From Siphonodentalium dalli (Eukaryota > Mollusca > Scaphopoda > Gadilida > Siphonodentaliidae): DNA of 64,000 bases. The notes below the pieces were generated by a model, which saw nothing but the letters and a program-made list of their open reading frames with translations, searched no databases and was not told the DNA's origin. Both the position numbers and the translations under genes were made by a program. Location of the stretch: NCBI GenBank assembly GCA_032622095.1, contig CP136069.1, positions 159,953,043 to 160,017,042 of the forward strand, given 5' to 3'. Below are positions 1 through 12,831 of the stretch, piece after piece (within the stretch, counting starts at the first letter, position 1; each line of letters begins with the position of its first letter).

Positions 1-177
1 TCATGACAAAAAAAATTCAGCAATAAGATAGTAACTGGGCGTGGCATCCTAAACTTGTGGACTTGAGTATAGATAAAGTCCTTTACTGTTTGACATGGGA
101 GAATCAACAGAACTGGGTGTGACATCTTGAAAACATGCTGAGTTATACAGTAATGCCCTAAGTATATGATCCTTTAA

Positions 178-332
178 CCACAGCAGAATTAGGCGAAATT
201 TTTCAGGATTTAGTCGGAAATATGGCTTGTTGCCATTCATCAGAAAGCTCTCACTGAGAGCTTACCGATGAATGGCAGATAGCCATATTTCCGACTAAAT
301 CCTGAAAAATTTCTCATAATTCTGCTGTGGTT
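178..332. repeat. Long hairpin (inverted repeat, arms about 75 bp)
   Basis: Sequence from ACCACAGCAGAATT to CAATTCTGCTGTGGT-like right arm, centred near 253 with the short symmetric core CTCTCACTGAGAG. Arms differ at several bases. Likely a foldback MITE or its remnant; the reading frame across it is not a gene. Confidence 0.8.
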
Positions 333-1089
333 TAGGTTGATTATTTAGGAAATTACGGTAGGGATTAAGTTTTAGACTAAAACCTTCATAGCTTGGAACA
401 ATAATTTGAGTCTCTTGTGTTTTCAATAACTTTAAACCTAGTAACTTGGTAAAGAAAATCTGCTTTTAAAGTGGAAAAGTTAATCCTGGTTAAACTGTTA
501 AAATTGGATATTGAGAAATACAGCCTGTCATGTATATTAGCAGTTTACAGAAGATGTGGCACGAATTCTAGATGCAAACCGTGTGCTAAAAGAGGCTATG
601 GGTTAGATTTTCGTCTATGACAGCTTTTGGCGAGCTAATATCCCAAGCTGGTGTAGACAAAGAGATTTGTTGGATCAATTGAAACACAAGCGTTTAGGAA
701 ATTTTCAGAGCCCCATAGCCTTCTTCAGATGATAGTATGAACAGGTTACATTTCACAGATAAGACAGTCTGTCAGGTTGTACGTCAGTGCCAGACCATGA
801 CCTGACCATCTATTTTATTTTATTACCGAAACATATACTGCCGTATGTATCTCTCCGAGGCTACAGTGAAATACGATTTCATTATTTCATTGCAGCTATG
901 TTGTTATTTCAATGTAGGGCTTGAAACTAACTTGATCTGCCAAGGTCAATCGAGTGATCATTGATTGCATGCACAATGTCAACTAGCCAATCAAAAGTGA
1001 CTAATTTATGACGGCATGTGATCAATCAATAATTCTGTTTGAGTCACAGCGTGTCAGCTATAAGCCTGTTTGTAAACACTGACACATGC

Positions 1090-1660
1090 AGGGGTGGGTG
1101 GAAAAAAGTTTTTTCCGGGCACGTATGCCAGGGTGGGTGGGTGGTCGATAGGACCAACAAACAATTTTTTCCGCAACTCAAAAATATTTTTCCTGCAAGT
1201 CTTTTTGACTGTTTTTGCAATTTGGCTTAAAACACATCTATATGTCAATATTAACATAAATGACAAATTTCATGATGATCTGACAAACAGTATAGCCTGT
1301 AGCCACGCTAATGGATTGAATTTTGAAATCTCAAGATGGCTGCTGGCAGCCATGTTTTTTTTGACCGAATAACCCCAAAATGACTTGTTCTATTTACATG
1401 TCAATGTTAACATCCATGACTAATAGTATGCACATAAATTCATATACAGCTGTTTACAGTGAATTTCCCCCCGCAAATCTCTGTTTTAGTATTAAAAGGG
1501 GGGTGGGTGTCCAAAAATGGTCGAAAATAAAAAATCAGCATACATGCCTGCAAATTTTGGACGCGGGGGTGGGTGGGTCCCAACAATGGTCGAAAATCAA
1601 AAATCAGCATACATGCCTGCAAATTTTTTTCGACTCCCCCCCCCCCCCCTGACACATGTG
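1090..1660. repeat. Dispersed repeat with two tandem 80-bp units
   Basis: Contains two copies (1500-1575 and 1578-1650) of a unit with AAATCAGCATACATGCCTGC, and a related GGTGGGTGG segment near 1090-1170, interrupted by a copy of the CAAGATGGC-type repeat (1290-1440). No gene supported. Confidence 0.6.
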
Positions 1661-1978
1661 CTCTTTAATTAAGTAGATGTTAATAATTTAATTAACTATG
1701 AGTTAACTTAGCAACTTTGAGCATAAATAAGGCACATATAATAAAAATAATACCTACAGTTTTTTGTTTGAATACCTGAAACATCTCATTCGTGTCCGGA
1801 AAGAAATATATAATTTTCACTCGCGGCTGTATGTATTCTCTATGTATTATCTTTGAAATGTAACATGTTTATGATATCATTTAGCTGAAGAAGGCCATGT
1901 ATTATCTGTGTTTATGATATAATTTGGCTGAAGAAGGCTATGGGACCAAAAAGTTCAGAAAAATAAAGAATACTTTAA

Positions 1979-2227
1979 CCCTTTCTATACTAAATGCTCA
2001 TTGATGTTTTCAAAAGTTCCCTTAGGAAAAGTTCTGATAATAAGTCATTTGTTGAACTTATTATTTAAACATTTCCCACCAATATGATTTCTTCTGCACT
2101 TGTATTATCTTTTTGTCTGTCTGACGTCTGCTTTTATTACCTGAACATCCCTCCAAATATTAATAATAGACCGTTCCGATGTATACTTTTATAACTGAAT
2201 GGGAGAATCCATTTAGTAAAGCAAGGG
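1979..2227. mobile_element. TTAA-flanked MITE, family M1
   Basis: Flanked by TTAA on both sides (1975-1978, 2228-2231); ends CCCTTTCTATACTAAAT and ATTTAGTAAAGCAAGGG are inverted. TTAA duplication points to piggyBac-type mobilisation. Further copies at 9584-9822, 14413-14558 and, degraded, at 23757-24226. Confidence 0.8.
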
Positions 2228-2496
2228 TTAAATTGATCCTCTGGAAAATAATCCACAAAGAGAATTAGTCTACAATCTTCCTTGCCTCTCCTTCTGACTG
2301 AGAACAAACTTATTTGTCAAATTTGAATTTTCCACAAATCATTTGAATAAATCATTAATTTATATACATCTTAAGTGAGTGTTTGACTTTATCCAAGATG
2401 AGATGATCATCCTCGGTTTCTTACTATTAATGGTGCAGTATTTACATTTCAATATGTGAAGTGGGTTAATATTCATCTTTGGTAAGCTTATTTTAA

Positions 2497-2974
2497 AGGT
2501 ACTCAATCCGTAAAGAGGGTCCCCATCTCAACAGATTCCAACAACAACAATCCGATCAGAGGGTCCTATATTACTATTTCTTTGGCTTTGGGGGTAAAAA
2601 ATATTTGATTCGAGTTGAGGAACCCATCAAACAAAGCTCAGAGTTATTAGATATTGATTTTTGAAATTTGTTAATTGCTTGAGATGAGTACTAATAACTG
2701 CCGTCAATTTGGTAACCTCCTCGAGATTTTACGTCAAACTCTATTCAAACAGACAAGGATGGATAACTCTAAAATCAAGTGGTAATAACAGCGCAATTTT
2801 GACTGAGTTCTGGGCCAGATAATATTCCCGATAATGAAAAATAATAGATTTCTAAAATCGATATCTAACAAATCTGAGCTTTGATGGGTGACTTCCTCTA
2901 CTCGAATCAAATATTTTTGATCCCCGAAGCCATTGAAATAGTAATTGAGAGGAGTTTTATCGGATTGAGTACCT
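2497..2974. mobile_element. TTAA-flanked MITE, family M2
   Basis: Flanked by TTAA; ends AGGTACTCAATCCG and CGGATTGAGTACCT are inverted. Contains internal inverted segments around ATCGATATCTAACAA. Other copies at 11879-12336 and 60376-60772; relatives at 34918-35322 and 59250-59730. Confidence 0.82.
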
Positions 2975-3301
2975 TTAATAGATTAAATTCCAAATGACAG
3001 AGTTTATAGATTGGTGGTTGAGTGATTTCCAAATGTAGGAATAATCTTGATCAGAGTTGACACTGGCCCAAAATTTGTAGTTAGGGCTGGTTAGGGAGCC
3101 CAGAAAGTTTTTTATTTAGTACGAGTTCGAAAGGTTTGATGTGCCTGAATTGTTGGGAAGACCTGGCTAATGGAACAACTCAATTCTTAAGTTCCACGAT
3201 TACAGAATAAAGGGACCAGGCATCTAACAGAATTCATCCCTTGACCGATGATTACCAAACTCATATCGATCTTCAAGGTGACTACAAGATGGGAGCAGTT
3301 G

Positions 3302-4006
3302 ATTTTTATACGCCCGTTTGAAAAAACGGCCGTATTATAGTATTGGTCTGTCCGTCCGTCCAGGCGTCCGTTTTAGGCCTCTGAGGCGAGAACGGAAATC
3401 TGTCGAAAATCGACATAACCTGGTTTCCGGATGATAACTTTAGTTAGAGTGAACCAAATTTAATAAAATTTGGTATGTGGGTTTATTAGCCGAAAAGTAA
3501 GTTCAAGTTCGAATTTGGGTTCCGCCCGCCAATTTTCACCGGAGTTATGCCCCTTATTTGACGTTTTTTGACTTAGAAAATCCTTAAAATTTGTTGTCCG
3601 GATGATAACTTTAGTATAGTTTATCGGAATGAATCCAAATTTGGTATATTACTTTCTCCCACCAAAACACAGGTCAAGTTCGAACTTGGGTTCGATTTTG
3701 GAATGTTTATATGCAAAACCCGTTTTTTTGTGGATTACATATATCGAAACACAGCTCAAGTCCGAATTTCATTTTAATCCGATAATTTTTGCAAGAGTTA
3801 TGGCCCCTTTTTTGACGTAATTTAACTTAGAAAATCCCTGAAATTTGTTGTCCGGATGATAACTTTAGTTAGAGTGAACCGATTTCAATCAAATTTGGTA
3901 TGTGGGTTTATTAGGAGAAAAGACAGCTCAAGTTCGAATTTGGGTTCCATCCGCCAATTTTCCCCAGAGAGGGCGTATTTTGCACGCCCAGCGTAGCTCT
4001 TGTTTC
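3302..4006. repeat. Dispersed repeat with 240-bp internal units
   Basis: Ends in inverted TACGCCCGTTT and GAGGGCGTA-type sequence; the inside holds about three diverged units with GATAACTTTAGTTAGAGTGAA, AAGTTCGAATTTGGGTTC and GGAGTTATG. Related stretches at 9985-10125, 17860-18180, 28190-28690 and 61930-62110. Confidence 0.65.
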
Positions 4007-4119
4007 CCCAAAATTCATTACAAAATTATGGCTGCCATCTTGGTTTTCCAATTTGAATCCATTGGCACATCCTGCATTTATTGGAAAAATATATTAAAAC
4101 TTTACAGGTGTGTTCAGGA

Positions 4120-5106
4120 CAGGGTTGGCCAATTTAAATCAAGCGATTTAAATCAATTTTTTTCAAATGATAATAAAAAGTCAAGTACTGCAATATCTAA
4201 CAAGGTTTCTGTAAACTATAATATGAGTATGATTAAACAACATACAAATTGATAATAGATATGAAATTGTACAGTAATTATCAACCTTGTAGAAACTGCA
4301 GGCATATTGCATGGTACCACATTTACTGTTCCAGCAATGGCATGTTTCGCTTTATAGCATTATTCGTATTGTAAATGCTAACTGAGGAGCTCTTCCATAT
4401 ACATGTACTCAGCCATCTAACTGCTCTAGTTGTCTGGTGCCTATACTTGATATATTGTGTGATCACCGTATGTCCTCAAGTCACTGAGAGCAAACATGAT
4501 TGATAATATGATCTGCTAAGGCCAAAAAAAAAAGAAGTTTTGATTCTCAGGCCCCGCCGCATTGAATAAAAAGGGCCGCATTAGGCCTTTTTATTGCAAT
4601 GCCTGATGTTATGACAAAAAAACTTACGAAAAAATAATAAAAAAATTGGATTTTATCAACATGTCCATAGCAGATATGTGTTGAATATTAGTGTGCATTG
4701 AGCTCTAACATGTAATGTTTTGGCCTAAAATTGACTAAATTTATTAGCAAAAGTTTAAGCACCGATATACCTTTCCAGATATCACAACATTGGAACTCAC
4801 ATGGACCTAAGTGAATGCATAAAGCACATGGTCACTATATATGTACTGCCATGATATTTGTGTGTTTCATTGGTAACCAAAAAATAATAATAATACATTC
4901 ATAGAATTCTGATTAATCCAGCCTTGGATATAATAAGTAACAGCTTTCAGAACCTTCATTTATCAGAGAAATTGCACAATTACATATTTTCATAAGTTAG
5001 TAGAAAAAAATCAAATAAATCGATTAAAAAAAAAAATCCTGATTTAAATCAAATAAATTGATTTTTTTGATTTATTTAAAAAAAAAATTAAAAATCACCA
5101 ACCCTG
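4120..5106. mobile_element. Non-autonomous hAT-like element, 987 bp
   Basis: Terminal inverted repeats start CAGGGTTGG and end CCAACCCTG, extending into AT-rich GATTTAAATCAA sequence. Flanking 8-bp duplication GTTCAGGA (4112-4119) and GTTTAGGA (5107-5114), one mismatch. The 8-bp size and the CAGGG end fit hAT elements. No transposase reading frame inside. Confidence 0.8.
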
Positions 5107-5670
5107 GTTTAGGATCACCTCCAGATTGGAGCTATCAAATTGTTCCGAATTTTGTTTTAAAAAAACATGGCCCCTGGTGGACATTTTGTTTACTCTGACT
5201 AAATCATTTGGCACACCCTACAGACCACATCCTTAATATGATCGTCACAAAACTTCATATGGATCTTCTGGGTGACCATAAGATGAGAGCTATAAAATGT
5301 TTTCCAAATAGCTCAACTTGGGGAGGCGTTAATTTTATGCTGAGCAGTCAGAAGGAAAAGAAAAAAGTTTCCGGAAGGGATTGTCTTGTACAGATGAAAT
5401 TATTTTCATTTAGGGTGTGCCATTGGATTTAGTCATCCAGAGTAAAAATCCAAAATGTCTGCCCCAGCAATGTTTTTCAACAGAAAAATAGATAGCTCCC
5501 ATCTAGGTCAGTTTTGATACCATTTATTCATGTGGTAGAAAACAAACTATATTTTTATTATAGACATAAATAGGTCAATGAGCCTAAAGTGAGTATAACC
5601 CAGAGTGAGTGAAAGGAAAAAGAATGTGGAAACCATAAGACAATTAGTATAATTTTAAATTTAATAGGAA
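5107..5670. other. WDR36 3' flank, no gene
   Basis: Continues the dispersed repeat interrupted by the hAT-like element, then unique sequence with the WDR36 poly(A) signals. A 74-codon frame at 5208-5432 has no recognisable feature. Confidence 0.5.
5554..5559 (-). terminator. Likely poly(A) signal of WDR36
   Basis: AATAAA on the minus strand about 110 nt past the WDR36 stop. An ATTAAA at 5660-5665 is only 6 nt past the stop and less likely. A second AATAAA is at 5523-5528. Confidence 0.5.
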
Positions 5671-5820
5671 TCACAATGTGGCAGACCTCAGGTAATTCGT
5701 TAAGCATAGTGTCTGTGTGAACAAAGTCTGTAGGTTAATCCACGAACTGTCGAGCTTCGAGGAGAGTTTCTTGGCAGCCTCTGCCAACATGGACTCCTGG
5801 GTGATGAGCTCGCCATGCAC
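5671..5820 (-). CDS. WDR36: WDR36 exon 20, terminal (residues 847-895 and stop)
   Basis: 150 nt, acceptor TTACAG. Reads VHGELITQESMLAEAAKKL and ends LCLTNYLRSATL with TGA at 5671-5673, matching the usual C-terminus of WDR36. Confidence 0.92.
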   Translation of the reverse strand: MHGELITQESMLAEAAKKLSSKLDSSWINLQTLFTQTLCLTNYLRSATL

Positions 5821-8800
5821 CTGTAAAACAAAGGTATCAATGTGCGGACAGAGATGAATAAAGAGATGTCACTGCTACAATGGGAGTACGTATCACCCAC
5901 ATGTGCATAAGGCTCACAAATTTAGAATCCATGTCCCCCCAACAAGGTGGCTTTTACCAATGTTGGCTTTCTGAGGGGATATTGACTTTTTTTTAATTAT
6001 ATTTTCTGAGTAGAGGTAACTTATGTCACAATCTGGAAACTAAAATAATCACAGTTGAGAATGAATATGTAACTTTGACAAAAATGTAAAGTTTCTAAGT
6101 CTAAATGAAAGTGTCAATGACACTGTAGCTCAACTTGGAAAGGGAATAATTTCATGTGTTAAAGTCAATGGAGTGATTAGGAATGCGGAAAGTTGAAAGG
6201 CCTAGTTATGCAAAGAGTAAAATCTAAGATGGCCGCTGGCAGCCATGTTTTTTTGCCAAATGATCCCAAAAAGACTCGTTCCCATTTACATGTCATTATT
6301 AACATCCAGTACAAATTTCATGATGATCTGGCAAATGATGCAACCTGTAGTCTGTGTCAAAGGATTTAGTCATGCAAAGAGTAAAATCCAAGATGGCTGC
6401 TGGCAGCCATGTTTTTTGGCCAAATGACTCCAAAATGAATAATTCCCATCTACATGTCATTGTTAACATCCGTAACAATTTCATGAAGATCTGACCAAAG
6501 CTACGACCTGTAGGCCGCGTAAAAGGATTTAGTAATGCAAAGAGTTAAATCCAAGATGGCTTCTGGTGGCCATTTTTTTTGGCCGAATGACCCCAAAATG
6601 ACTCGTTCCCATCTACATGTCAATATTAACATCCTTGACAAATTTCATGATGATCAGACGAGCAGTATGACCTGTAGCCCGCGCCAATGGATTGAATTTT
6701 GAAATCCAAAATGGTGGCTGGTGGCCATGTTTTTTGCCGAATGACCCCAAAATAACTCGTTCCCATCTACATGACAATGTCAACATTCATGACAAATTTC
6801 ATGATGATCAGACTAAAGGTACGACCTGTAGCCCGTGCTAAAGGATTGAATTTTGAAATCCAAGATGGCCACTGGCAGCCATGTTGTTTGTCCGAATGAC
6901 CCCAAAACGACTTGTTCCCATCTGCATTCCAATTTCAACAGCCATGACAAATTTCATGATGATCAGACTAAAGGTACGACCTGTAGCCCGTGCTAAAGGA
7001 TTTAGTCATACAAAGAGTAAAATCCAGAATGGCTGCTGGCGGCCATGTTTTTTTGCTGAATGACCCCAAAATTACTCGTTCCCATCTACATGTCATTGTT
7101 AACATCCATGACACATTTTATGATGATCCGCCCAAAGGTACGACCTGTAGGCCGTGCCAAAGAATTTAGTCATGCAAAGAGTAAATCTAAGATGGCTGCC
7201 GGCGGCCATGTTTTTGGGCCGAATGACCCCAAAATGACTCGTTCCCATCTACATGTCAATGTTAACATTCGTGACAAATTTCATGATGATCAGACCAAAG
7301 GTACGACCTGTAGCCAGTGCTAATGGATTGAATTTTGAAATCCAAGATGGCCACTGGCAGCCATGTTGTTTGTCCGAATGACCCCAAAACGACTTGTTCC
7401 CATCTGCATTCCAATTTCAACAGCCATGACAAATTTTATGATGATCAGACTAAAGGTACGACCTGTAGACCGTGCTAAAGGATTTAGTCATACAAAGAGT
7501 AAAATCCAAAATGGCTGATGGCGGCCATGTTTTTTTGCCGAATGACCCCATAATGACTCGTTCCCATCTACATGTCATTGTTAACATCCATGACACATTT
7601 ATGATGATCCGACAAAAGGTACAACCTGTAGGCCATGCCAAAGAATTTAGTCATGCAAAGAGTAAATCTAAGATGGCTGCCGGTGGCCATGTTTTTGGGC
7701 CGAATGACCCCAAAATTACTCGTTCCCATCTACATGTCAATGTTAACATTCATGACAAATTTCATGATGATTAGACCAAAGGTACGACCTGTAGCCCGTG
7801 CTAATGGATTGAATTTTGAAATCCAAGATTGCCGCTGGCGGCCATGTTGTTTGTCCGAATGACCCCAAAATGACTCGTTCCCATCTACATTCCAATTTCA
7901 ACAGCCATGACAAATTTCATAATGATCAGACTAAAGGAACGACCTGCAGCCCGTGCTAAAGGATTTAGTCATACAAAGAGTAAAATACAAAATGGCTGCT
8001 GGCGGCCATGTTTTTTTGCCGAATAAACCCAAAATGACTCGTTCCCATCTACATGTCATTGTTAACATCCATGAAAAAATTTATGATGATCCGACCAAAG
8101 GTACGACCTGTAAGCCGTGCCAAAGAATTTAGTCATGCAAAGAGTAAAATCTAAGATGGCTGCCGGTGGCCATGTTTTTTGGCCGAACAACCCCAAAATT
8201 ACTCGTTCCCATCTACATGTCAATATTAACATCCATGACAAATTTCATGATGATCAGACGAACAGTACGACCTGTAGCCCGTGCTAATGGATTGAATATT
8301 GAAATCCAAGATGGCCACTGGCGGCCATGTTTTTTTCCCGAATGAACCCAAAATGACTCGTTCCCATCTACATGTCAATGTCAACAGCTATGACAAATTT
8401 CATAATGATCCGACCAAAGGTACGACCTGTAGCCCGTGCTAAAGGAATTGTTGACGCATCACGCACACACACACGCACACACGGACGACAAATCCATGGC
8501 AATAGCTCAAACTTTACAAAGTAAAGTTGAGCTAATAAACTCGAACAGGGTTCGCGCTGGCCCAAAATTCACAGGTGCCAACACTGTTGCCAAATGCATT
8601 ATTTTTAGAGCCACTTTATACTTTCTGTTGCCACTTTTTTCCGATCAATATTTTTTGGTGCCACTTTTGAATTTGGTTTTCCAAAAAAACAAAAACAAGC
8701 AAATTACCTATTATATGTTTGGCTAATGTTTGTCAAATGGGAGTCAATAGCCGTACTCAAGTGTTATAATCGAGTAGAAATTCGAAACCCATTCACACCA

Positions 8801-11800
8801 GCAATATAATAAGTCGATCTGACATAAGCCGCGAATCTGTTATACGCTTTCAATTAGAACCCAATTAGCTATGTCGCGACCGGATATCAATGTGTGTTTT
8901 GTTTCCGACCAATTGACTGCAAGCTTTATTACATGCCCGATGGCTATCAATTGCCAAAAGCCAAAAATTTAGGTGCCCATTTTTGTAGCCAATCAGGATT
9001 TTTTTGTAGCCATTTCATTTTTTTTATAGCAATTTGCTAAATTGGCCATAGGCAGCGCGAACCCTGAACTCGAAGCATCGAGAACCAGAGAGTATATACC
9101 TAGCGTCAACATGACAGTGGGAATAGACCTGAGTTTAGTGTGCCTGTTATATGCAGAATGAGGTCCACAGAGGGTGAATTTAGTGATGCTATCCAGCATA
9201 GGAGACAGACTCAGATTGAAGTTCCCAAATGGTGAATATTGTGATGTACACCCATTGTCATGTACACCTCGATTATGCAATCTGTCGTCTGTCAATTTGG
9301 GGAGAGAAACTAAACTAAAAAAGAAATAGAATCTATGTGAAGAAGTTTCTATAGAAATTTGATAATGAAGAAACTTTCCCGAGAAGATGAGGCATAAGCA
9401 GATTGAGATCCCCAGAGGGTGAATTTAGTGATGCCAGCTCGCTATGCGGGATAGCGTCACTAAATTCACCCTCTGGGGACCTCATTCTGCAAATGACAGA
9501 CACATTAAAATCATGCTAGAGTGCGAATCAAGATATTGTCATATGAGAGTCCAATGATGTGCGCCTACTTCAGATATAATTAAACCCTTTCTTTACTAAA
9601 TACCCTTTTGGCGACAAGTTCTTTTAGGAAGTGTTCAGATAATAAGTTCAACAACAATTATTGAACTTATCTGAAAATTTCCCACCAATCAATAGGATTC
9701 CTTCTGCACTTTTATTATCTGTTGTCCACTTATTTTTCCTGAATACCCCTCCAAATGAATAAAAGACCATTCCATGTATACTTTTTTAGCTTGGTGGGAG
9801 AATCCATTTAGTATAGAAAGGGTTAAATATGCACAGTATGTCGGCTGATGTTCATGCTGAGTCAATGGCTGTGGGCCAATTTGAACTTTTATCCAAAGTT
9901 TTGCGGATAAAAAAAAAGAATCCAGCAATATAAATTCCAATTTAGAAAATGAGACTGCTACAAGATCTGCTGATCAGAGGTGGATGTTATTACTCGCACC
10001 AGTAAATAAAGGTCAAGTTCGAATATGGGTTTGCTCCGCCAATTTTTGCAAGAGTTATGGCCCTTTTTTGACTTAGAAAACCCCTGAAAGTTGGTTTCCT
10101 GATGATAACTTTATATATACTTAATTTGCATTTTAATCTGTTTTTTTTTTGGTAATAAATCTGTCATATTAAATCTGTCATATTGGAAACCAGTAAAGGT
10201 GTCATGACATCACGACGCATATCATGATGTCACAACCTAACTCCAGACAGGACTGCATCGATGACCAGACAGCTGAGACTCGCATTACACGGACAGGCTA
10301 AATGATCCAACAGCTTCGTGTTTTATTATAATACATATTACATGCAAGGAAAATAAGTGGGCAATAATACTGCCCATTAGAAGCCCATTTATTTAACTTG
10401 CAACTTGGAAAATAAGTAATGATCGCACCTAAAAGATGCTTGCGGAATAAAAGACTAGCCCATGCCCGGATATACAATAGATATTCAACAGTTGTCACCT
10501 CATGATAATAAGCAACATCTCCGGCGAAAATAGCGATGACAACTAACACAGCTCATTACTTTATTAGTGGGCGACAAAGAGTTATTGCACTTGGTTAAGC
10601 GGATTTATGTGATTATAATTATATAGAATGTTAGATTTGTGTTTGCGAATTTTGTTTTAATTTCTATTGTGAACCGCCCAGAAAATGAGGATTTAATTTG
10701 GCCAAATTATTTCTTTGACACTCACCTGTAGAAATAGTCCCAGATAGGCATTGATTATTTCAAAGTTCTTGTTAGATTCCAGAATGTTTTCCACAAGCTT
10801 TATGAATGAACACATAACTGATATGGATCCACCTGCATCTGGGGCCAGAGAACGAATTTCCACATCTATGGCTGAAGGTCCGAGCTTCTTCATGTAATTC
10901 AGCACTGGGTCATCTGAAATGTATTGGATTCCATGCAAGCTTACAAATTGTGTTTGTCATTTGCAGAATGAGGTCCCCAGAGTGTGAATTTAGTGATACT
11001 ATCTTGCATAGTGGGCTAGCATCACCAAATTCACCCTCTGGGGACCTTATTCTGCTTTGGGTGGCTTTATGCATATTCGGTTAATGGCATAAGAAAAGCC
11101 ATGCACCAATGCTATACAATTAAGTGAAATTGATTAGAGCAAAATTGGCACAAGGACCTTAACTTCAAATAATTTGAGAATTTGTGTCATTATGTACATT
11201 TGTCTATACATGTACTTCTTAAGTTAGTTCTCCCTGCCACAAAACTAAGGCAAAGTTGGTGTTACAAAATATCAAATTGGACAATACACCATGATTTAAC
11301 GCCATAATGTGAAATTTAGATAATGACTTAGGGATTATTGTATACAGCATTTATCACACTTCTTTTCCACCTACTTTATTATCTTTCTTGTCTATTTCAT
11401 AATCTCCTCCCTTCTATCACTCTTCCATCTTTCTGATCCCTGTACTCGCTTAACTAACTTCCCAACATTTATTTGAAAACACAGAACAATATTCAAATTC
11501 CCGTCCTCTTTACCCTGTAGCTGTCTGTATTGACACTCGGGGTAACATTTTTGGAGGAAAAGATTTTTATAAAAGCCATAGGCTCATGGCTTGTTATCTA
11601 ATCCTCATTTGAACTATGTTTTTTTCTCAATATGTATAATTGTCAATGTGATGTTCTGTTCTTTTGTTCAAATAAATATTGTTTACACTAAATTGATATT
11701 GACGATAACTTGATAAGCAGTCGCTACACAACGAAAATAGGAGAGCTGTAATATGTAAATTAAAATTATGAAATAATGGTTCAGATATGGAGTCTTTATG

Positions 11801-12794
11801 TTCACATCATCACCCTGATAACTATGAATAACATCCAAACATAATTGTGAGAGAATGGCAGTATTTAAAGGTACTCAACCCGTAAAGAGGGTCCCCAGCT
11901 CAACAGATTCCAACAACAACAATCAGATCAGAGGGTCTTATATTACTATTTCTTTGGCTTTGGGGGTAAAAAAATATTTGATTCGAGTCGAGTCGAGTCG
12001 AGTTATTAGATATTGATTTTTGAAATTTGTTAATTGCTCGAGATGAGTACTAATAACTGCCGTCAATTTGGTAACCTGCTCGAGATTTTACGCCAAAACT
12101 CTATTCAAACAGACAAGGATGGATAACTCTATAATCAAGTGGTAATAATATAACAAAATTTTGACTGTCTTCTGGGCCAGAAAGAATTCCCGATAATGAA
12201 AAATAATAGATTTCTAAAATCGATATCTAACAAATCTGAGCTTTGATGGGTGACTTCCTCGACTCGAATCAAATATTTTTGACCCCCGAAGCCATTGAAA
12301 TAGTAATTGAGAGGAGTTTTATCGGATTGAGTACCTTTAATAGCATTGTTTTGGTAGAATGGCAGCATTTATTTTCGTATTTTTTTTTTATTAGAGGTTA
12401 TTTTAAAATGCCAACAGTAACCAAAACGAAACGAAATCCTAAAAGCGCACGCTCATTTATAGCGCTCGAAGTCCGGTTCAGATATTAATATGCTGCACAA
12501 TTGAATTTGTTTTCAAAGTTCTTTTACCAAACAGAGGGAATGGTGAACTGACACATTTTGAGATGAAAAGTTGTAATCTTCATTGTAAGGTGTGATAATC
12601 TCAACTGTCAGTCTCACAGTTGAAGACACCTAACAATGTTTTCACAGCTCTCAGCCAGCAAGACTCAGGTGTGAATATATGTTTCCAGTTTGGATCAATA
12701 AAGGTGTTAATTGTTTTGATAACACACTGTGAATGGACAACTGTGTGAAATCACTGTTGGCAGTGGTAAGACAAGTTAATTAGCATGAATATAT

Positions 12795-12831
<37 letters not shown>

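Noticed and set aside
6185-8455. CRISPR-like array
   Set aside because: Whole units repeat without unique spacers, in a eukaryotic intron.
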